From Actinokineospora baliensis (GTDB lineage: Bacteria > Actinomycetota > Actinomycetes > Mycobacteriales > Pseudonocardiaceae), in the NCBI RefSeq assembly GCF_016907695.1, contig NZ_JAFBCK010000001.1, forward strand, positions 62,001-126,000: a DNA stretch of 64,000 bases. Direction: 5' to 3'. This document shows, piece after piece, positions 8,901 to 20,841 of this stretch (position 1 is the stretch's first letter; each line of letters starts with the position of its first letter). The position numbers and the translations under genes were made by a program. The notes beneath the pieces are model-generated. The model was not told the DNA's origin, ran no database searches, and was given only the letters and a program-made list of their open reading frames with translations.

Positions 8901-11900
8901 GGCGTAGACGTCATCGCCGGACTTCCAGGCAGCGGTGAGGCCCTGGAAGGTCGGGCCGTAGGCATAGCCCGCTTCCGCCAAGGCGGTGTAGAAGCCTTCG
9001 GTGTCCAACGGTTCGCCAGCGGGTGGCCACGTCAGTGGCGCAGGTTCCGTGGTGGCGTCGCTGAGGGTTCCGGTGGCGTGGGTGGTCCAGTCGCCGCCGG
9101 TTTCCGGTCGTGAGTGGACGGTCAGGCTGTCGCCGTTGACGCGGACCTGGAGTTGGACGGCGCCGCGCTCGGGGATGGTGAGCGGGGTGCGCAGGGTCAG
9201 GTCTTCGACGTGGCTGCCCGCGTGCAGGGCGAGGTCGACGAACGCGGTGCCGGGCAGCAGCACGGAACCGGCCACGGTGTGGTCGACCAGCCAAGGGTGG
9301 GTGGCCAGCGACAGGCGACCCGTCCACAGTGTCCCGTCGTCGTCAGCGAGCGTGACGGCAGCGCCCAGGAACGGGTGGTTCGCGTCGGCGAGGCCAGCGG
9401 CGGTGACATCGGTGCTGGTCACGGGCTTGGGCCAGAACCGCTGCCGCTGGAACGGGTAGGTGGGCAGGTCGACGACCCGGCCGCCCCAGCCGCGCATGAC
9501 CTCGGCCCAGTCGACCTCGATCCCGGCGACGTGGGCCTCGCCGAGCGCGGTGTACCAACGACCGGGCTCGTCGCGGCGCAGCGTCGCCAAGACGGTGCCC
9601 GCGGTGTCCTTGGCGTCGAGGGTTTCCTGGATGCCGACGGTCAGCACGGGGTGGGCGCTGACCTCGAGGAACACGGTGCGGCCCGCGTCGACCAGGTTCG
9701 CGGTGGCCTGCTCGAACAGCACCGTTTCGCGCAGGTTGTCGTACCAGTACTCGGCATCGAGTGAGGCGGTGTCGAGCACGCCCGCGGTGACGGCGGAGTG
9801 GAACGGGATAGTGCCGGTGACCGGGGCGATCGGGGCGAGGTCGGCCAACAGCCGTTCGCGGACCCGTTCGACGTGCGCGGAGTGGGAGGCGTAGTCGACG
9901 GAGATCCGCCTGGCGCGGATGTCGCAGTCAGCGCAGACAGCCAGCAACTCGTCCAAGGCGGGAACGTCACCCGAGACCACTGTGGACTGTGGCCCGTTGA
10001 CCGCGGCGATGGACAGCGCGGGCCAAGCGGCGATCAGGGTCTGCGCCTCGGCGTGCGAGACGGCCAGGGAGACCATGCCGCCTTCGACGTCGATGAGCCC
10101 GCAGCGGTCCGCCCATTCGCGGTGAATGTCGCTGGTCGGAGTGGTCTCGGGTCGCAGGAGTTCAGCGATCGCGTTGGCGCGCAGGGCAACGACCCGAGCC
10201 CCATCCTCCAAGGTCAGACCGCCCGCGACCACGGCGGCGGCGATCTCACCCTGGGAGTGGCCGAGCACCGCGCTTGGCCGCACGCCCACCGAGGCCCACA
10301 ACGCCGCGAGGGAGACCATCACGGCCCACAGCACCGGCTGCACGACCTCGACCCGCTCCAGGTCACCGCCGCGCAGGACGTCGAGCAACGACCACCGCAC
10401 GTGCGGGGCGAGAGCGCGTTCGCACTCCTCGATCCGGTCCCGGAACACCGGCTCGTCGAGCAGGTCGACGGCCATGCCGACCCACTGGGAGCCCTGCCCA
10501 GGGAAGACGAACACCGGCCCCGCGAGGGTTCCGGTGCCGATCTGCGCACGACCGTCCGCGAGTGCGGCGAGACCCTCGGGGCCGAATGCCACGGCGCGGT
10601 GCGACAGCGCGGCCCTCGTGGTGGCGAGCGTCCAGGCGGCGTCAACCGACGAGACATCCACAGTGGACAGCTGCCGAGCGTGCTCGCGAACTGCTTCTGC
10701 GGTGTCGGCGGACAAGACCCATGGCACGGCCGGGCGGCCTACTGGCGCGACCGACTCGGCGTCGTCCGCGGATTCGATGACGATGTGGGCGTTCGTGCCG
10801 CTGACGCCGAACGACGACACGCCCGCACGGCGTGGGCGGTCAGCGGGCCAGGGCTGCGACTCGGTGAGTAGCCGGACGGCACCGGCCGTCCAGTCGACCT
10901 GGCTGGTGGGCGCGTCGACGTGCAGGGTCCTCGGGAGAACACCGTGCCGCATCGCTTGGACGACCTTGATCACACCGGCGACACCGGAGGCCGCCTGGGT
11001 GTGGCCGATGTTGGACTTCACCGAACCCAGCCACAGCGGCGTCTCGCGGTCCTGGCCGTAGGTGGCCAGCAGTGCCTGCGCCTCGATCGGGTCACCGAGT
11101 CGGGTTCCCGTTCCGTGCCCCTCCACAACGTCCACATCGGATGTCGTGAGGCTGGCGTCAGCGAGGGCAGCGCGGATGACCCGCTGCTGCGACGGCCCGT
11201 TCGGTGCGGTCAGGCCGTTGGACGCGCCGTCGGAGTTGACCGCTGTCCCGCGCACGACGGCCAGCACCCGGTGTCCGTTGCGGCGGGCGTCCGAGAGCCG
11301 CTCGACAACAAGGACGCCCACACCCTCACCCCAGCCGGTTCCGTCGGCGGCGTCGGCATACGACTTGCAGCGGCCGTTGGGTGCGACACCGTTCTGGCGG
11401 GAGAACTCGGTGAACACGCCAGGGGTGGACATGACCACAACGCCACCGGCAACCGCCATCGTGCACTCACCACCGCGCAACGCCCGGACCGCCATGTGCA
11501 GCGCCACCAACGAAGAAGAACAAGCAGTGTCCACAGTGACTGCCGGTCCTTCGAGCCCGAACGTGTAGGCGACGCGACCGGACACCACGCTGGCGGAACT
11601 ACCGGTAGCGAGGTATCCCTCACTGCCTTCGGGTGCGTCCGCGAGCAGCGAGATGTAGTCGTGGCTGTTGGTACCCGCGAAAACACCTGTACTGGAGCCC
11701 TTGAGCGACATCGGGTTGATCCCCGCGCGCTCGAACGCCTCCCAGGCGGTCTCCAGCAGGAGACGCTGCTGCGGGTCCATGGCGACGGCTTCGCGTGGTG
11801 ACACCCCGAACAGACCAGCGTCGAAGTCGGCCACGTCGTAGAGGAAGCCGCCTTCGTGGGCGTGCGAGGACGCCGGGTTGTCCGGGTCCGGGTCGTACAG

Positions 11901-14900
11901 GCCGTCGAGCCACCACCCGCGGTCGGTCGGGAAGGCCCCCATCCCGTCGCCGCCGGTGCGCACCAACTCCCAGAGGTCCTCGGGCGACCGGACGCCACCG
12001 GGGTAGCGGCACGCCATACCGATGATCGCGATCGGCTCGTTGGGGTCGGTGCTGGTGGGCGTCTCTTCGGGGGTGGTGCGCAGGTCACCCGCGAGGTGGT
12101 CGGCGAGCGCACGTGCGGTCGGGTAGTCGAAGACCAGCGTCGCGGGCAGCGCCAGGCCGGTGGCGTTGACCAGGCGGTCCCGCAGTTCGACGGCGGTCAG
12201 CGAGTCGAACCCGAGGTCGTTGAACGGGCGACCGGGCTCGATCGCCTCCGGGTCGCTGTGCCCGAGGACGGCGGCCGCGCTGGCCCGGACGAGCGTGAGC
12301 AGGTCACCGGGGTCGACCGCGACCCGCTCGGGAACGGCCACCGGCTCGGTGAAGTCGGTGAGCAGCGGACTCGGCCGGGAGGTGGTGAAGGCGGCGGTGA
12401 AGCGCGCCCAGTCCACATCGGCCACAGTGACCGTCGTGTCACCGTTGTCCAGCGCCTTGGCCAGGGCGGCCGTGGCCAACTCCGGGTCCATCGCGGCGAG
12501 GCCGCGCCGCAACAGGTAGTCCTCGGCATCGGCGCTGACCAGCATGCCATCGCCCGCCCATGGTCCCCATGCGACAGACGTGACGGGCAGGTCGCGCGCT
12601 CGGCGGTGCTCGGCGAGCCCGTCGAGGAAAGCGTTCGCGGCGGAGTAGGCGGCTTGGTTGCCACTACCCCAGGTGGCGGCGATCGAGGAGAACAGCACCA
12701 GGTGGGCGTTGGGCAGGAGCTCGTGCAGGTTCCTGGCGCCGGTGACCTTGGCCCGCAGGACATCCGCGAACTCACTCAACCCGGTCTCGGCCAGCGGCAC
12801 AGCCTCGACCATGCCCGCGGTGTGGAAGACCGCGGTGATGTCATGGCCCGCGACGGCTTCCGCGAGGGCATCCCGATCGGCGACATCGGCGGCGACGAAG
12901 GTGATCCGGTTCCCGTGACGGGCCAACAACTCCTGAGCCCGGGGTGCGTCAGACCCACTGCGGCTGAGCAGGAGGAGGTGCTCGGCGCCCCGGTCCAGCA
13001 CGAGTCCAGCGGCCCGAGCGGCAAGAGCTCCGGTACCACCGGTGACAAGAACGGTTCCCGTCGCGCGCCAACCCGGCTTGGCGGGGGCGGGAGTGGCGCG
13101 GGTGAGACGGCGGGCGTAGCGGCCTGCGGCCCGGATGGCGACCTGGTCCTCGGTGCCGGTGAGCGAGACAGCGAGGCGTTGCGCACCACGGGAGTCGAGG
13201 CGCTCGGGCAGGTCGATCAGGCCGCCCCAACGGGCCGGGAACTCCAGTGCGGCCACTCGACCCATGCCCCAGAGCGCGGCCTGGTCGGGGTCAGCTGGGC
13301 GGTCGCTGCGGCTGACGGCTTGGGCACCGCGGGTGAGACACCACAGGGGCGCTGTGCTGCCCGCGTCGCCGAGGGCTTGGACGAGGAGGACGGGCAGCGC
13401 GACGGCGGTGGGCAGGTCCGGGTACTCCGGGTGGTGGCCGGGGATGGCCGTGGTGATGACGCCGTCGTAGGTGCCGAGGAGGTGTTGGGCGAGGTTCCAG
13501 CGGTCGGTCTCGGTGCCGGTGAGGTCGAGCTCCACGACCTCCGCGCCGTGCGCGCGCAGAGCATCGCGGACATCCTGCGGGCAAGCGACGGCGAGCCAGG
13601 TGCCGAGCGGGGCTTGGTCGACGTCGGGGATCGGGTTCCAGGTGGCGCGGTACCGCCACGAGTCCACTGTAGACCGGTCGGTGCGGGTCCTGCGCCAGCT
13701 GGTGAGGGCGGGGAGCACGGCGTCGAGGGTGCTCTGGTCGAGGTTGAGGCTCGCTGCGAGGGCATCGGCGTCGCCCTGGTCAACGGCCGCCCAGAAGGCG
13801 TGCTCGTCCCCGGTGACCGCGGCGGGCGCGGGGAAGGTGTCCAGCCAGAACCGCTGCCGCTGGAACGGGTAGGTGGGCAGGTCGACGGGGTTGCCGCCGC
13901 CGATGACCTCCGCCCAGGTGACCTTGGCGCCGCGGACCCAGACCCCGGCGATCGCGTGAACCGCGGTGTCGGCCTCGGGCTTCCCGTTGCGCAACAACGG
14001 GAACGCGGTGCCTTCGACGAGCGCGCTGAGGACGCCGTCGGGGCCGAGTTCGAGGAAGTCGGCGTCCTGACCCGCGGCCGCCTCGGCGAAGCGGACGGTG
14101 TCGCGGACCTGGCGGACCCAGTAGTCCGGGGAGTCGAGGCGACCACCGGCGGTCGGCACGATCCGGATCACCGGCTCGTGGAAGGTCACACCCCGGGCGA
14201 CCTCGGCAAACGCGTCGAGCATCGCGTCCATGTGGTGCGAGTGGAAGGCATGCGAGACCCGCAACTGCTTGACCCGCAGTCCTTGTTCTGCGAGCCGGGC
14301 CCTGAGCTGCTCGACCTGCACGCGGTCCCCGGACACCACGATCGACCGGTCCGCGTTCACCGCCGCCAGGTCGACGCCCTCGGGCAGCTCGACTTCGCCT
14401 TCAGGGGCCTCGACGGCGAGCATGGCGCCGTCGTTGTCGATGGCCTGCATGAGCCGGGCGCGGGCGGAGACCAAGGTGCAGGCGTCGTCGAGGGACAGGA
14501 CCCCGGCGACGTGAGCGGCCGCGAGCTCGCCGATGGAGTGGCCGATGAGCAGGTCCGGCGCCAAGCCCCAGGACTCCAACAGTCGGAACAGCGCGACCTG
14601 CAGCGCGAACAGGGCGGGCTGGGCGTTGCCGGTCTGGTCGAGGTCGTCACCGAAGGGGACTCTGGCGACGATCGCGTCGTAGGTCTCGGCGAAGACGGGG
14701 AACGTCTCGCGCAGCTGCTCCCCCATGCCCGCGCGCTGCGAGCCCTGACCGGTGAACAAGTATCCCAGCCTGCGCGGCTCGGCGACGCCCCGCGCGATGG
14801 TCTCCCGATTGAGGACCACCGCCCGGTGGGCGAGAGAAGCCCGGCCGACCGCGAGCGTGTGCGCGATGTCGGCAGTGGGTGCCTCGGGCATGGCGCCCAG

Positions 14901-17900
14901 TTGCGCGTCGAGCGCCGGTTCCGTCTTGCCGGAGAACACCCACGGCACCACGGCGGCCGGGAGCGTCGGCCGGTCGGGAGTGGCCGGGGCCTGCTCGATG
15001 ATCACGTGCGCGTTGGTCCCGCTGACGCCGAACGCGGAGATGCCCGCGCGGCGGGGGCGGTCCAGGTCCGGCCAGGGGCGAGCGTCGGTCAGCAGCGCGA
15101 CCGAGCCGGTGGTCCAGTCGACGTGCGGGGTGGGTTCGTCGACGTGCAGGGTCTTGGGGAGGTGGCCGTGGCGCATCGCCATGACCATCTTCATGATCCC
15201 GGCCATGCCGGACGCGGCCTGCGTGTGCCCGATGTTCGACTTCAGTGACCCCAGCCACAGCGGCGTCTCGCGGTCCTGGCCGTAGGTGGCCAGCAAGGCT
15301 TGCGCCTCAATGGGATCGCCGAGCCGGGTGCCCGTTCCGTGACCCTCGACAACGTCCACATCAGACGTCCGAAGTCGAGCATCAGTCAGTGCGGCGCGGA
15401 TCACCCGCTGCTGCGACGGGCCGTTCGGCGCGGTCAGGCCGTTCGACGCGCCATCGGAGTTGACCGCCGACCCGCGCACCACGGCGAGCACGGAGCGCCC
15501 CTGCCGGATCGCCTCGTCCAGCGGCATGACCAGCAGCGCTCCGACGCCCTCGCCCCAGCCCGTGCCGTCGGCGGCTCCGGCGAACGACTTGCACCGGCCG
15601 TCACCGGCGAGCCCGTTCTGGCGGCTGAACTCGGAGAAGATGTCCGAGCTGGTCATCACCGCCACACCCGCGACGAGCGCCATCCCGCATTCGCCCGCCG
15701 CCAGCGCGCGCATCGCCAGGTGCAGCGCGACCAAACTGGAGGAGCAGGCCGTGTCGACGGTGACGGCAGGCCCTTCGAGGCCGAAGGTGTACGCGAGCCG
15801 ACCGGACATGACGCTGCTGGACGTGCCTGTCAGGTAGTGGCCTTCCGAACCGCTGGCGGTGTTCATCCCGACCCCGTACCCGGAGGCCGAGGCGCCGACG
15901 AAGACACCCGTGTCGGTGCCGCGCAGCGAATACGGGTCGACGTTGGCGCGTTCCAGAACTTCCCACGCGGCTTCGAGGAGCACTCGCTGCTGCGGGTCCA
16001 TCGATGCCGCTTCACGCGGGGAGATGCCGAAGAGGTCGGCGTCGAACGTGGTGGCGTCGTAGATGAAGCCACCTTCGGGCGCATAGGCCCCGTCGGCGCG
16101 GCCCAGGTCCCAGCCTCGGTCGGTGGGGAACACCGAGACGCCGTCGATCCCATCCCGGACCAGCTGCCACAGCGCTTCCGGGCTGCTGACCCCGCCCGGG
16201 AACCGGCAGCTCATCCCAACGATCGCGACGCCGCCCGAGCTGACACCCGCGGCGACGACCGGGAGGTCAGCCGAGTCGGTGTCGTCCGGGAGGAGCAGTC
16301 CGAGGAGGTGGTCGGCCAGGGCCACCGGGTTCGGGTAGTCGAAGACGACGGTGGCGGGGAGCCGGACGCCGGTGGCCGCGCCGACCCGGTTGCGGACCTC
16401 CACGGCGGTGACCGAGTCGACGCCCAGGTCCTTGAACGGGCGGTCGGGGTCGACGGGGTCGGTGTAGCCGAGGACGACGGCGGTCTCGCGGCGGACGGCG
16501 TCGAGCACGAGGCGCCGCCGCTCAGCGGAGGTGCGGTCGGCGAGGGCGCCTACCAGGGCAGGGACCTCGGGGACGTCGGAGGCCACCACGACGTCCGGGG
16601 CGAACGAGGCGAGCAGCGGGCTGGGGCGCGAGGTCGTGAAGGTGGGGACGAAGCGGGTCCAGTCGATGTCGGCGATCGTCACGGCGGTCTCTCCGGCGTC
16701 GATCGCGGCGGCCAGACCGGCCAGGCACCTCTGGGGCGACATCGGGTTGATCCCCCGGCGCCTGAGGAACTCGCCCGCACCACCTCGGGTCGCCATACCG
16801 GCGTCTGCCCACGCCCCCCACGCGATAGAGGTTGCCTGCAGCCCGCGGGCTCGCCGCGACTCGGCAAGTGCGTCGAGGTGGGCATTGGCAGCCGCGTAAG
16901 AGGCCTGGTTTCCGCTGCCCCACACGCCGGCGATAGAGGAGAACAACACGAAGAGCTCGGCGTCAGCCAGCAGTTCGTTCAGGTGCGCGGCGCCGAGAAC
17001 CTTCGCGCGTAGACCGTCGGCGAACTCGGCGACATCGGTCTCGTCCAGGGGCACGGAGTGGTCGACTCCGGCGGTGTGCACGACGCCCACTACGGGGTGA
17101 GCCGCCAGCACAGCCTCGACGGAGGCGCGGTCGGCCACGTCGCAGGCAACGACCGGCGCGCCCAACTCCGCGGACAGCTCCGCAGCACCCGGTGCGTCCA
17201 GCCCACGGCGGCTGGCCAAGACGACCGAGACACCCCTACCAACCAGCCATCGCGCTACGGCGGCGCCCAGCGCACCTGTGCCGCCGGTGACCAGCACGGG
17301 GCCGGAGAGCGCCAAGGGCGTAGTGGGTCGAGGTTCAGGCGCCCGCTCAAGGCGTCGCCCGTAGACGCCATTGGCGCGAACCGCGACCTGGTCCTCTTCA
17401 CCGCCAAGCATGGCCACTAGGGCGGCAGGGTCACCGCCCGAGGACAGCTCGATCAGCCCGCCCCATTGCGACGGCGCCTCTAGCGCAACGACTCGCCCAA
17501 GACCCCAGACCTGGGCCTGTACCGGGTCCCCTAAGGCGCCAGTGACGCACCACAGCGGCGCAGTGACCCCAGCATCCCCAAGGGCCTGAACCAGCGTAAG
17601 AGTCCCACCGACGCCAACCATGACCGCGTCGTCGTCGATGTGGGGGCGGTCGTCGAAGGCGAGCAGGGACACGACCCCGTCCGGGTAGCCGACCTCGCGC
17701 ATCCGCTCGGCCAGTGACCACCGGTCGAGGTCGTCGTCCGCAAGGACGATCTCCACCAACTCCACGCCTCTGGCAGCTAGCGCGTCGAGGCACCACTGCC
17801 CGTCAACGCCCTCGGTCCTTACGACCGCCCAAGTGCCGCTAGCGCCCTTGCCGGGCGTAAGAGGCCGCCACCCGACCCGGTACCGCCACGACTCCGCTGC

Positions 17901-20591
17901 CACTACGGGCGCGGCGAGCCAGTAGTGCTGTCGCTGGAACCGGTAGGTCGGCAGGTCCACCCAGGTCCCACCGGCCGCGAGCACCGACCAGTCGACCCGG
18001 ACCCCGGCGACGTGCGCCTCGGCGACGGCGGTCAGCCACCTGCGCAGATCGCCTTCGTCGCGCCGCAGCGTCGCCAGCGCCGTTCCGGTACCGGCCTGTT
18101 CCAGCGTCTCCTGGAGCCCGACAGTGAGCACTGGGTGGGCGCTGACCTCGATGAACACGGTGTGCCCGGCGGCCAACGCCGCCGAAGTGGCCTGGTCGAA
18201 CCGCACGGTTTCGCGCAGGTTGCGGTACCAGTAGTCGGCGTCGAGCTCAGCGGTGTCGATCACCTCGCCGGTGACGGCCGAGTAGAACGGCACCTGGGCC
18301 GACCGGGGCGCGAGGTCGGGCAGGTCAAGTCGATCGCGCAGCCGCTCCACGTGCGCGGAGTGGGAGGCGTAGTCGACCGGCACCCGCCGCGCCCGCACAC
18401 CCGACTCCTCGGCCACCGCCAACAGCTCGTCCAACGCGGCGACGTCACCGGACACCACAGTGGACCCCGGGCCGTTCACCGCCGCGACCGACAGCCCCGG
18501 CCACCGCTCGATCAGAGCCGCCCCCTCGTCGTGCGGCAGTGCCAACGACACCATGCCGCCGGTGCCACCCAGCACCTCAGCGATGGCCCGGCTCCGCAGC
18601 GCCACTACGCGCGCCCCGGTCTCGAGGGAGATCGCCCCGGCCACTACGGCCGCGGCGATCTCCCCCTGCGAGTGCCCGATCACGGCGGCGGGCGTCACCC
18701 CGACCGAGCCCCACAGCTCGGCCAGCGACACCATCACCGCCCACAACACGGGCTGCACGACGTCGACCCGCTCCAGGTCGCCTCCGCGCACGACATCGAG
18801 CAGTGACCAGTCCACATGCTCGGACAGGGCGTGGGCGCACTCGGCCATGCGTGCGGCGAACACCGGCGAGGCCGCCAGCAGCCCGGTGGCCATGCCCACC
18901 CACTGCGAGCCCTGCCCGGGGAACACGAACACCGGCGCCGCGTCCGACCGGGCAACCCCAGAGACAACGTTGACGGCGGACTCACCGCGCTCGACGGCTC
19001 CAAGGCCCGCCCGCAACTCCTCTGCGGTGCCACCGACCACCACGGCCCGGTGTTCCAGCGCGGCACGCCCGGTCGCGAGCGACCAGGCCACATCGGCTGG
19101 CTGGGCCTCCACCGTCGCAAGAGCGGTAGCAGCGGCGCGCAGGGCGTCACCGGTGCGGGCCGCTACCGGCCACGCCACAACGGAAGGCGGCTCTACCGGC
19201 TCAGCGCTCTCGTGCGGTTCGGCTTCCTCTATGACGATGTGCGCGTTGGTGCCGCTAACGCTGAACGACGACACCCCAGCGCGGCGCGGACGCTCAGCGT
19301 CACGAGGCCACGGGGTGGGCTCGGTCAAGAGCTCTACCGCGCCAGCCGCCCAATCCACGTGCGGAGTCGGGGCATCCACGTGCAGGGTCTTAGGGAGCAG
19401 TTCGTGCTGCAGCGCTTGGACGACCTTGATGATCCCGGCAGCACCAGCAGCCGCCTGGGAGTGGCCGAGGTTGCTCTTAATAGAGCCAAGCAGCAGCGGC
19501 CGTTCGCGGTCCTGCCCATAGGTGGCCAGCAGGGCCTGCGCCTCTATGGGGTCGCCAAGCGTAGTGCCGGTGCCATGCGCCTCTACCGCGTCAACATCAG
19601 CTGGAGTGAGCCGGGCGTTGGCGAGAGCGGCACGGATGACGCGCTCTTGGGAGGGCCCGTTGGGTGCGGTAAGGCCGTTCGAGGCGCCATCGGAGTTGAC
19701 AGCGGTTCCCCGCACAACGGCGAGAACGCGGTGACCGCGTGCCTTGGCGTCAGCGAGACGCTCTACGACCAAGACACCCGCGCCCTCGGCCCACCCGGTG
19801 CCGTCAGCGGCGGCGGCGAACGCCTTACACCGCCCGTCAGCGGCGAGTCCCTTTTGCCTGCTGAACTCGGTGAAGATCCCGGGCGTGGTCATCACGGTGA
19901 CGCCGCCGGTCAGCGCCATGTCGCACTCGCCAGCCCGTAGTGCCTGGACGGCGAGGTGGAGCGCAACAAGGCTGCTGGAACAGGCGGTGTCCACGGTCAC
20001 CGCGGGCCCTTCCAAGCCCAGGGTGTACGCGACGCGACCGGACACAACGCTGGGGGCGTTGCCGGTGAGCAGGTGCCCCTCAGCGCCCGGCGGTAGCTCC
20101 CGAAGACCAGCGCCGTAAGCGGAAGACGACGAGCCGATGAACACGCCGGTTCGACTACCGCGCAACGACAGCGGGTCGAACCCGGCCCGCTCCACCGCCT
20201 CCCAGGCGGTCTCCAGCAGGATGCGCTGCTGCGGGTCCATCGCGACCGCTTCACGCGGGGAGATCCCGAACAGGGTGGCGTCGAACTCGGCGGCGGTGTG
20301 GACGAACCCGCCCTCGCGCGCGTAGCTGGTGCCCGGCGCGTCGGGGTCGTCGTCGAACACAACGTCCCAGCCGCGGTCGGTGGGGAACGGGGACACCCCG
20401 TCGCGACCCTGAGCGACCAGCTCCCACAGGTGCTCGGGCGAGGCGATCCCGCCGGGGTAGCGGCAGGCCATGCCGACGATCGCGATCGGCTCGTGCGGCC
20501 GGTCCTCGGCCACCCGCAAGCGGCGGCGGGCCTGGCGCAGGTCGGCGGTGAGGCGCTTGAGGTATTCCAGGTACTTCTTCTCGTCAGTCAC
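5994..20591 (-). CDS. Type I modular PKS (gene B), three modules, 4865 residues
   Basis: Multimodular polyketide synthase with three extension modules. The chosen start is GTG at 20591 ([18 protein letters not shown]), because the docking helix begins there and GGAGAAGG lies 9 bases upstream; an in-frame ATG at 20681 would add 30 residues that resemble no docking domain. Domains by approximate residue: docking 1-30; B1 KS 33-451, AT 554-880, KR core 1098, ACP 1351-1434; B2 KS 1453-1865, AT 1941-2240, KR core 2513, ACP 2754-2837; B3 KS 2849-3270, AT 3361-3715, DH 3731-3984, ER 4148-4451, KR from 4459, ACP 4714-4791; C-terminal docking to 4865, ending [11 protein letters not shown]. This is the only gene here with methylmalonyl-type ATs (B1, B3), and it lacks the AT-rich patch seen in the other genes. 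It is preceded by a 408-base spacer and followed by gene A. Confidence 0.97.
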   Translation of the reverse strand: MTDEKKYLEYLKRLTADLRQARRRLRVAEDRPHEPIAIVGMACRYPGGIASPEHLWELVAQGRDGVSPFPTDRGWDVVFDDDPDAPGTSYAREGGFVHTAAEFDATLFGISPREAVAMDPQQRILLETAWEAVERAGFDPLSLRGSRTGVFIGSSSSAYGAGLRELPPGAEGHLLTGNAPSVVSGRVAYTLGLEGPAVTVDTACSSSLVALHLAVQALRAGECDMALTGGVTVMTTPGIFTEFSRQKGLAADGRCKAFAAAADGTGWAEGAGVLVVERLADAKARGHRVLAVVRGTAVNSDGASNGLTAPNGPSQERVIRAALANARLTPADVDAVEAHGTGTTLGDPIEAQALLATYGQDRERPLLLGSIKSNLGHSQAAAGAAGIIKVVQALQHELLPKTLHVDAPTPHVDWAAGAVELLTEPTPWPRDAERPRRAGVSSFSVSGTNAHIVIEEAEPHESAEPVEPPSVVAWPVAARTGDALRAAATALATVEAQPADVAWSLATGRAALEHRAVVVGGTAEELRAGLGAVERGESAVNVVSGVARSDAAPVFVFPGQGSQWVGMATGLLAASPVFAARMAECAHALSEHVDWSLLDVVRGGDLERVDVVQPVLWAVMVSLAELWGSVGVTPAAVIGHSQGEIAAAVVAGAISLETGARVVALRSRAIAEVLGGTGGMVSLALPHDEGAALIERWPGLSVAAVNGPGSTVVSGDVAALDELLAVAEESGVRARRVPVDYASHSAHVERLRDRLDLPDLAPRSAQVPFYSAVTGEVIDTAELDADYWYRNLRETVRFDQATSAALAAGHTVFIEVSAHPVLTVGLQETLEQAGTGTALATLRRDEGDLRRWLTAVAEAHVAGVRVDWSVLAAGGTWVDLPTYRFQRQHYWLAAPVVAAESWRYRVGWRPLTPGKGASGTWAVVRTEGVDGQWCLDALAARGVELVEIVLADDDLDRWSLAERMREVGYPDGVVSLLAFDDRPHIDDDAVMVGVGGTLTLVQALGDAGVTAPLWCVTGALGDPVQAQVWGLGRVVALEAPSQWGGLIELSSGGDPAALVAMLGGEEDQVAVRANGVYGRRLERAPEPRPTTPLALSGPVLVTGGTGALGAAVARWLVGRGVSVVLASRRGLDAPGAAELSAELGAPVVACDVADRASVEAVLAAHPVVGVVHTAGVDHSVPLDETDVAEFADGLRAKVLGAAHLNELLADAELFVLFSSIAGVWGSGNQASYAAANAHLDALAESRRARGLQATSIAWGAWADAGMATRGGAGEFLRRRGINPMSPQRCLAGLAAAIDAGETAVTIADIDWTRFVPTFTTSRPSPLLASFAPDVVVASDVPEVPALVGALADRTSAERRRLVLDAVRRETAVVLGYTDPVDPDRPFKDLGVDSVTAVEVRNRVGAATGVRLPATVVFDYPNPVALADHLLGLLLPDDTDSADLPVVAAGVSSGGVAIVGMSCRFPGGVSSPEALWQLVRDGIDGVSVFPTDRGWDLGRADGAYAPEGGFIYDATTFDADLFGISPREAASMDPQQRVLLEAAWEVLERANVDPYSLRGTDTGVFVGASASGYGVGMNTASGSEGHYLTGTSSSVMSGRLAYTFGLEGPAVTVDTACSSSLVALHLAMRALAAGECGMALVAGVAVMTSSDIFSEFSRQNGLAGDGRCKSFAGAADGTGWGEGVGALLVMPLDEAIRQGRSVLAVVRGSAVNSDGASNGLTAPNGPSQQRVIRAALTDARLRTSDVDVVEGHGTGTRLGDPIEAQALLATYGQDRETPLWLGSLKSNIGHTQAASGMAGIMKMVMAMRHGHLPKTLHVDEPTPHVDWTTGSVALLTDARPWPDLDRPRRAGISAFGVSGTNAHVIIEQAPATPDRPTLPAAVVPWVFSGKTEPALDAQLGAMPEAPTADIAHTLAVGRASLAHRAVVLNRETIARGVAEPRRLGYLFTGQGSQRAGMGEQLRETFPVFAETYDAIVARVPFGDDLDQTGNAQPALFALQVALFRLLESWGLAPDLLIGHSIGELAAAHVAGVLSLDDACTLVSARARLMQAIDNDGAMLAVEAPEGEVELPEGVDLAAVNADRSIVVSGDRVQVEQLRARLAEQGLRVKQLRVSHAFHSHHMDAMLDAFAEVARGVTFHEPVIRIVPTAGGRLDSPDYWVRQVRDTVRFAEAAAGQDADFLELGPDGVLSALVEGTAFPLLRNGKPEADTAVHAIAGVWVRGAKVTWAEVIGGGNPVDLPTYPFQRQRFWLDTFPAPAAVTGDEHAFWAAVDQGDADALAASLNLDQSTLDAVLPALTSWRRTRTDRSTVDSWRYRATWNPIPDVDQAPLGTWLAVACPQDVRDALRAHGAEVVELDLTGTETDRWNLAQHLLGTYDGVITTAIPGHHPEYPDLPTAVALPVLLVQALGDAGSTAPLWCLTRGAQAVSRSDRPADPDQAALWGMGRVAALEFPARWGGLIDLPERLDSRGAQRLAVSLTGTEDQVAIRAAGRYARRLTRATPAPAKPGWRATGTVLVTGGTGALAARAAGLVLDRGAEHLLLLSRSGSDAPRAQELLARHGNRITFVAADVADRDALAEAVAGHDITAVFHTAGMVEAVPLAETGLSEFADVLRAKVTGARNLHELLPNAHLVLFSSIAATWGSGNQAAYSAANAFLDGLAEHRRARDLPVTSVAWGPWAGDGMLVSADAEDYLLRRGLAAMDPELATAALAKALDNGDTTVTVADVDWARFTAAFTTSRPSPLLTDFTEPVAVPERVAVDPGDLLTLVRASAAAVLGHSDPEAIEPGRPFNDLGFDSLTAVELRDRLVNATGLALPATLVFDYPTARALADHLAGDLRTTPEETPTSTDPNEPIAIIGMACRYPGGVRSPEDLWELVRTGGDGMGAFPTDRGWWLDGLYDPDPDNPASSHAHEGGFLYDVADFDAGLFGVSPREAVAMDPQQRLLLETAWEAFERAGINPMSLKGSSTGVFAGTNSHDYISLLADAPEGSEGYLATGSSASVVSGRVAYTFGLEGPAVTVDTACSSSLVALHMAVRALRGGECTMAVAGGVVVMSTPGVFTEFSRQNGVAPNGRCKSYADAADGTGWGEGVGVLVVERLSDARRNGHRVLAVVRGTAVNSDGASNGLTAPNGPSQQRVIRAALADASLTTSDVDVVEGHGTGTRLGDPIEAQALLATYGQDRETPLWLGSVKSNIGHTQAASGVAGVIKVVQAMRHGVLPRTLHVDAPTSQVDWTAGAVRLLTESQPWPADRPRRAGVSSFGVSGTNAHIVIESADDAESVAPVGRPAVPWVLSADTAEAVREHARQLSTVDVSSVDAAWTLATTRAALSHRAVAFGPEGLAALADGRAQIGTGTLAGPVFVFPGQGSQWVGMAVDLLDEPVFRDRIEECERALAPHVRWSLLDVLRGGDLERVEVVQPVLWAVMVSLAALWASVGVRPSAVLGHSQGEIAAAVVAGGLTLEDGARVVALRANAIAELLRPETTPTSDIHREWADRCGLIDVEGGMVSLAVSHAEAQTLIAAWPALSIAAVNGPQSTVVSGDVPALDELLAVCADCDIRARRISVDYASHSAHVERVRERLLADLAPIAPVTGTIPFHSAVTAGVLDTASLDAEYWYDNLRETVLFEQATANLVDAGRTVFLEVSAHPVLTVGIQETLDAKDTAGTVLATLRRDEPGRWYTALGEAHVAGIEVDWAEVMRGWGGRVVDLPTYPFQRQRFWPKPVTSTDVTAAGLADANHPFLGAAVTLADDDGTLWTGRLSLATHPWLVDHTVAGSVLLPGTAFVDLALHAGSHVEDLTLRTPLTIPERGAVQLQVRVNGDSLTVHSRPETGGDWTTHATGTLSDATTEPAPLTWPPAGEPLDTEGFYTALAEAGYAYGPTFQGLTAAWKSGDDVYAEVELADTSGFGIHPALLDSALHAATLGGLLGGGTLLPFAWTGVTLHATGATALRVRISPIGADSIAVTATDPHGTPVITIDSLVLRPLTAVVDTESLYRVDWIPVTASESADFAEYAHELADPVPAHVIWSPTAATPEQAALEALITAQDWALDPRVADSRLVALTRHATATAPGEHVDDLAGAAVHGLFRSAASENPGRFATVDLDEHPDSRAALPAALATGEPQVAIRRGQVLAARLARVTAPALDPRPGTRLDVVGDRTIDNLAFVPDPPRELGPNEVRVAMRAMGVNFRDVAITLGLVPDQQGMGTEGAGVVLEVGADVLDLEPGDRVFGVFTTCFGTEATTDRRALARMRPQWSFAAAASVPTPFLTAYYGLVDLGGMAKGDTVLVHAASGGVGMAAVQLVRHFGAEPFGTASPAKWPATGLDDEHLASSRSLDFEPRLRAATDGRGFDVVLNSLAGEYVDASLRLLAPEGRFIEMGKTDIRVDVPNYRAFDLVEAGPDRLGEILAEVLALFDRGALDLLPVTAWDLRQAPAAFRHIAGARHVGKNVFTLPTPLDPDGTVLITGGSGVLAGFLAQHLVDEHGVRDVLLVSRSGNAPADIPEQARAVACDVTDRAAVEALLDGVTLTGVVHAAGVLDDGVLGSLTPDRLAAVLRPKVTAALLLDELTAHHDLAFFVLYSSASATLGTAGQANYAAANAVLDALAQRRRARGLPAQSLAWGLWEQASTMTGHLGGTHQARAGGTISAERGMALFDTALALPDAHLVPMPLDLKAVVDVPPLLRGLVRPTTPTRAKASAATPLDLGDRLARLPEPEQRRTLVDLVRDNAAAVLGHSDATAVGGQRAFKELGFDSLTGVELRNRLTGATDLRLPATLVFDHPTPAELADRLWTELFGGVDPGAAALADLDRLSATVQALPVGALAGSALAERLRALLDTVTGGAAGRLDSASADDVFDFIDKELGVS
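6215..12050 (-). other. Module B3: KS-AT(methylmalonyl)-DH-ER-KR-ACP, then C-terminal docking
   Basis: Fully reducing module expected to add a propionate-type unit and leave a methyl-branched methylene. The AT shows GHSQGE (about 10247-10265) and YASHS (about 9881-9900). The DH has [10 protein letters not shown] (H-x3-G-x4-P) and [10 protein letters not shown]. The ER has the NADPH loop [13 protein letters not shown] (about 7710-7745) and carries Val, not Tyr, in LGLVPDQ, which by the Tyr/Val rule suggests a 2R methyl centre. The KR has LDD (AGVLDDGVL) and no Trp, so it is B-type; its Rossmann loop reads GGSGVLA, with Ala for the last Gly, while Ser, Tyr and Asn of the active site are kept. 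A 21-residue insertion sits in the AT. Confidence 0.92.
10083..10154 (-). other. In-frame insertion in AT of module B3
   Basis: Between AIAELL and GGMVSLA, 24 residues (beginning [14 protein letters not shown]) occupy the place where module B1 has only GGT, a net gain of 21 residues. The stretch is polar and charged with one Cys, and the catalytic GHSQGE and YASHS motifs on either side are intact. It probably forms a surface loop. Confidence 0.8.
12080..16235 (-). other. Module B2: KS-AT(malonyl)-KR(A1)-ACP
   Basis: Adds a malonyl unit and reduces it to a hydroxyl. AT: GHSIGE (about 14525-14550) and HAFHS (about 14236-14256). [10 protein letters not shown] core near 13020-13060, [15 protein letters not shown] with Trp and Gln before the Tyr, so A1-like. 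A dimerisation-like helix ([17 protein letters not shown]) precedes the KR at about 13680-13820. Although malonyl-type, the AT encodes [16 protein letters not shown] with normal GC-rich codons where the C and D gene ATs carry the rare-codon patch. The ACP has GFDSLTAV. Confidence 0.92.
16285..20500 (-). other. Module B1: KS-AT(methylmalonyl)-KR(A1)-ACP
   Basis: First module of gene B, predicted to add a methylmalonyl unit and leave a methyl carbinol. AT: GHSQGE (about 18655-18685) and YASHS (about 18360-18378). [10 protein letters not shown] near 17265-17300 and [16 protein letters not shown]1-like, so no methyl epimerisation is expected. The ACP Ser lies in GVDSVTAV, a small deviation from the usual DSLTAV. 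Two stretches, about 17.0-17.9 kb and 19.1-19.9 kb, use codons that are rare elsewhere in the locus (ATA, CTA, GTA, AGA, TCT). Confidence 0.92.
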
Positions 20592-20600
20592 CCGATGCCA

Positions 20601-20608
20601 CCTTCTCC
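20601..20608 (-). promoter_or_regulatory. Ribosome binding site of gene B
   Basis: GGAGAAGG on the minus strand, 9 bases before GTG 20591. It is the reason to prefer the GTG over the in-frame ATG 90 bases further upstream, which has no comparable site. Confidence 0.75.
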
Positions 20609-20705
20609 AGGGCCGACGGGAGCGCACACCCAAAACCCGCGAGCCCACCGCACTGACGAAGTCCCGAAATCCGGTGGGCATTCCGGGGCCAGAACACGAG
20701 ACAGA

Positions 20706-20769
20706 CCCTAGGAAGCACCGTCCCGGCCGGACAACCCCCTAGCACCCCTAGGCGACCAGGGGCTAGGGG
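20706..20769 (-). promoter_or_regulatory. Cluster of CTAGGG boxes upstream of gene B, possible operator
   Basis: On the minus strand the motif appears as CCTAGGGG (20745-20752), CTAGGGGG (20735-20742, exactly 10 bases on) and CCTAGGG (20706-20712), with an inverted CCCCTAG at 20763-20769 that can pair with CTAGGGG. Repeats one helical turn apart about 115-180 bases before the start of B look like an activator-binding array. LuxR-type pathway activators are common in such clusters, but which protein binds is inference; no clear -10/-35 pair was recognised. Confidence 0.45.
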
Positions 20770-20841
20770 CTCGGCGCTGGGAACCCGACGCGGGGAATGT
20801 GCACCCCAATCGCAGCGCATTTCTCTAACGCGATTCGGGCG

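Noticed and set aside
11856..15248. Long plus-strand open frame (1130 codons)
   Set aside because: Antisense to modules B2 and B3; no recognisable motif and no ribosome site. Compositional shadow.
20592..20681. Upstream in-frame ATG of gene B at 20681
   Set aside because: Would add 30 residues ahead of the docking helix; no ribosome site precedes it, whereas GTG 20591 has GGAGAAGG.
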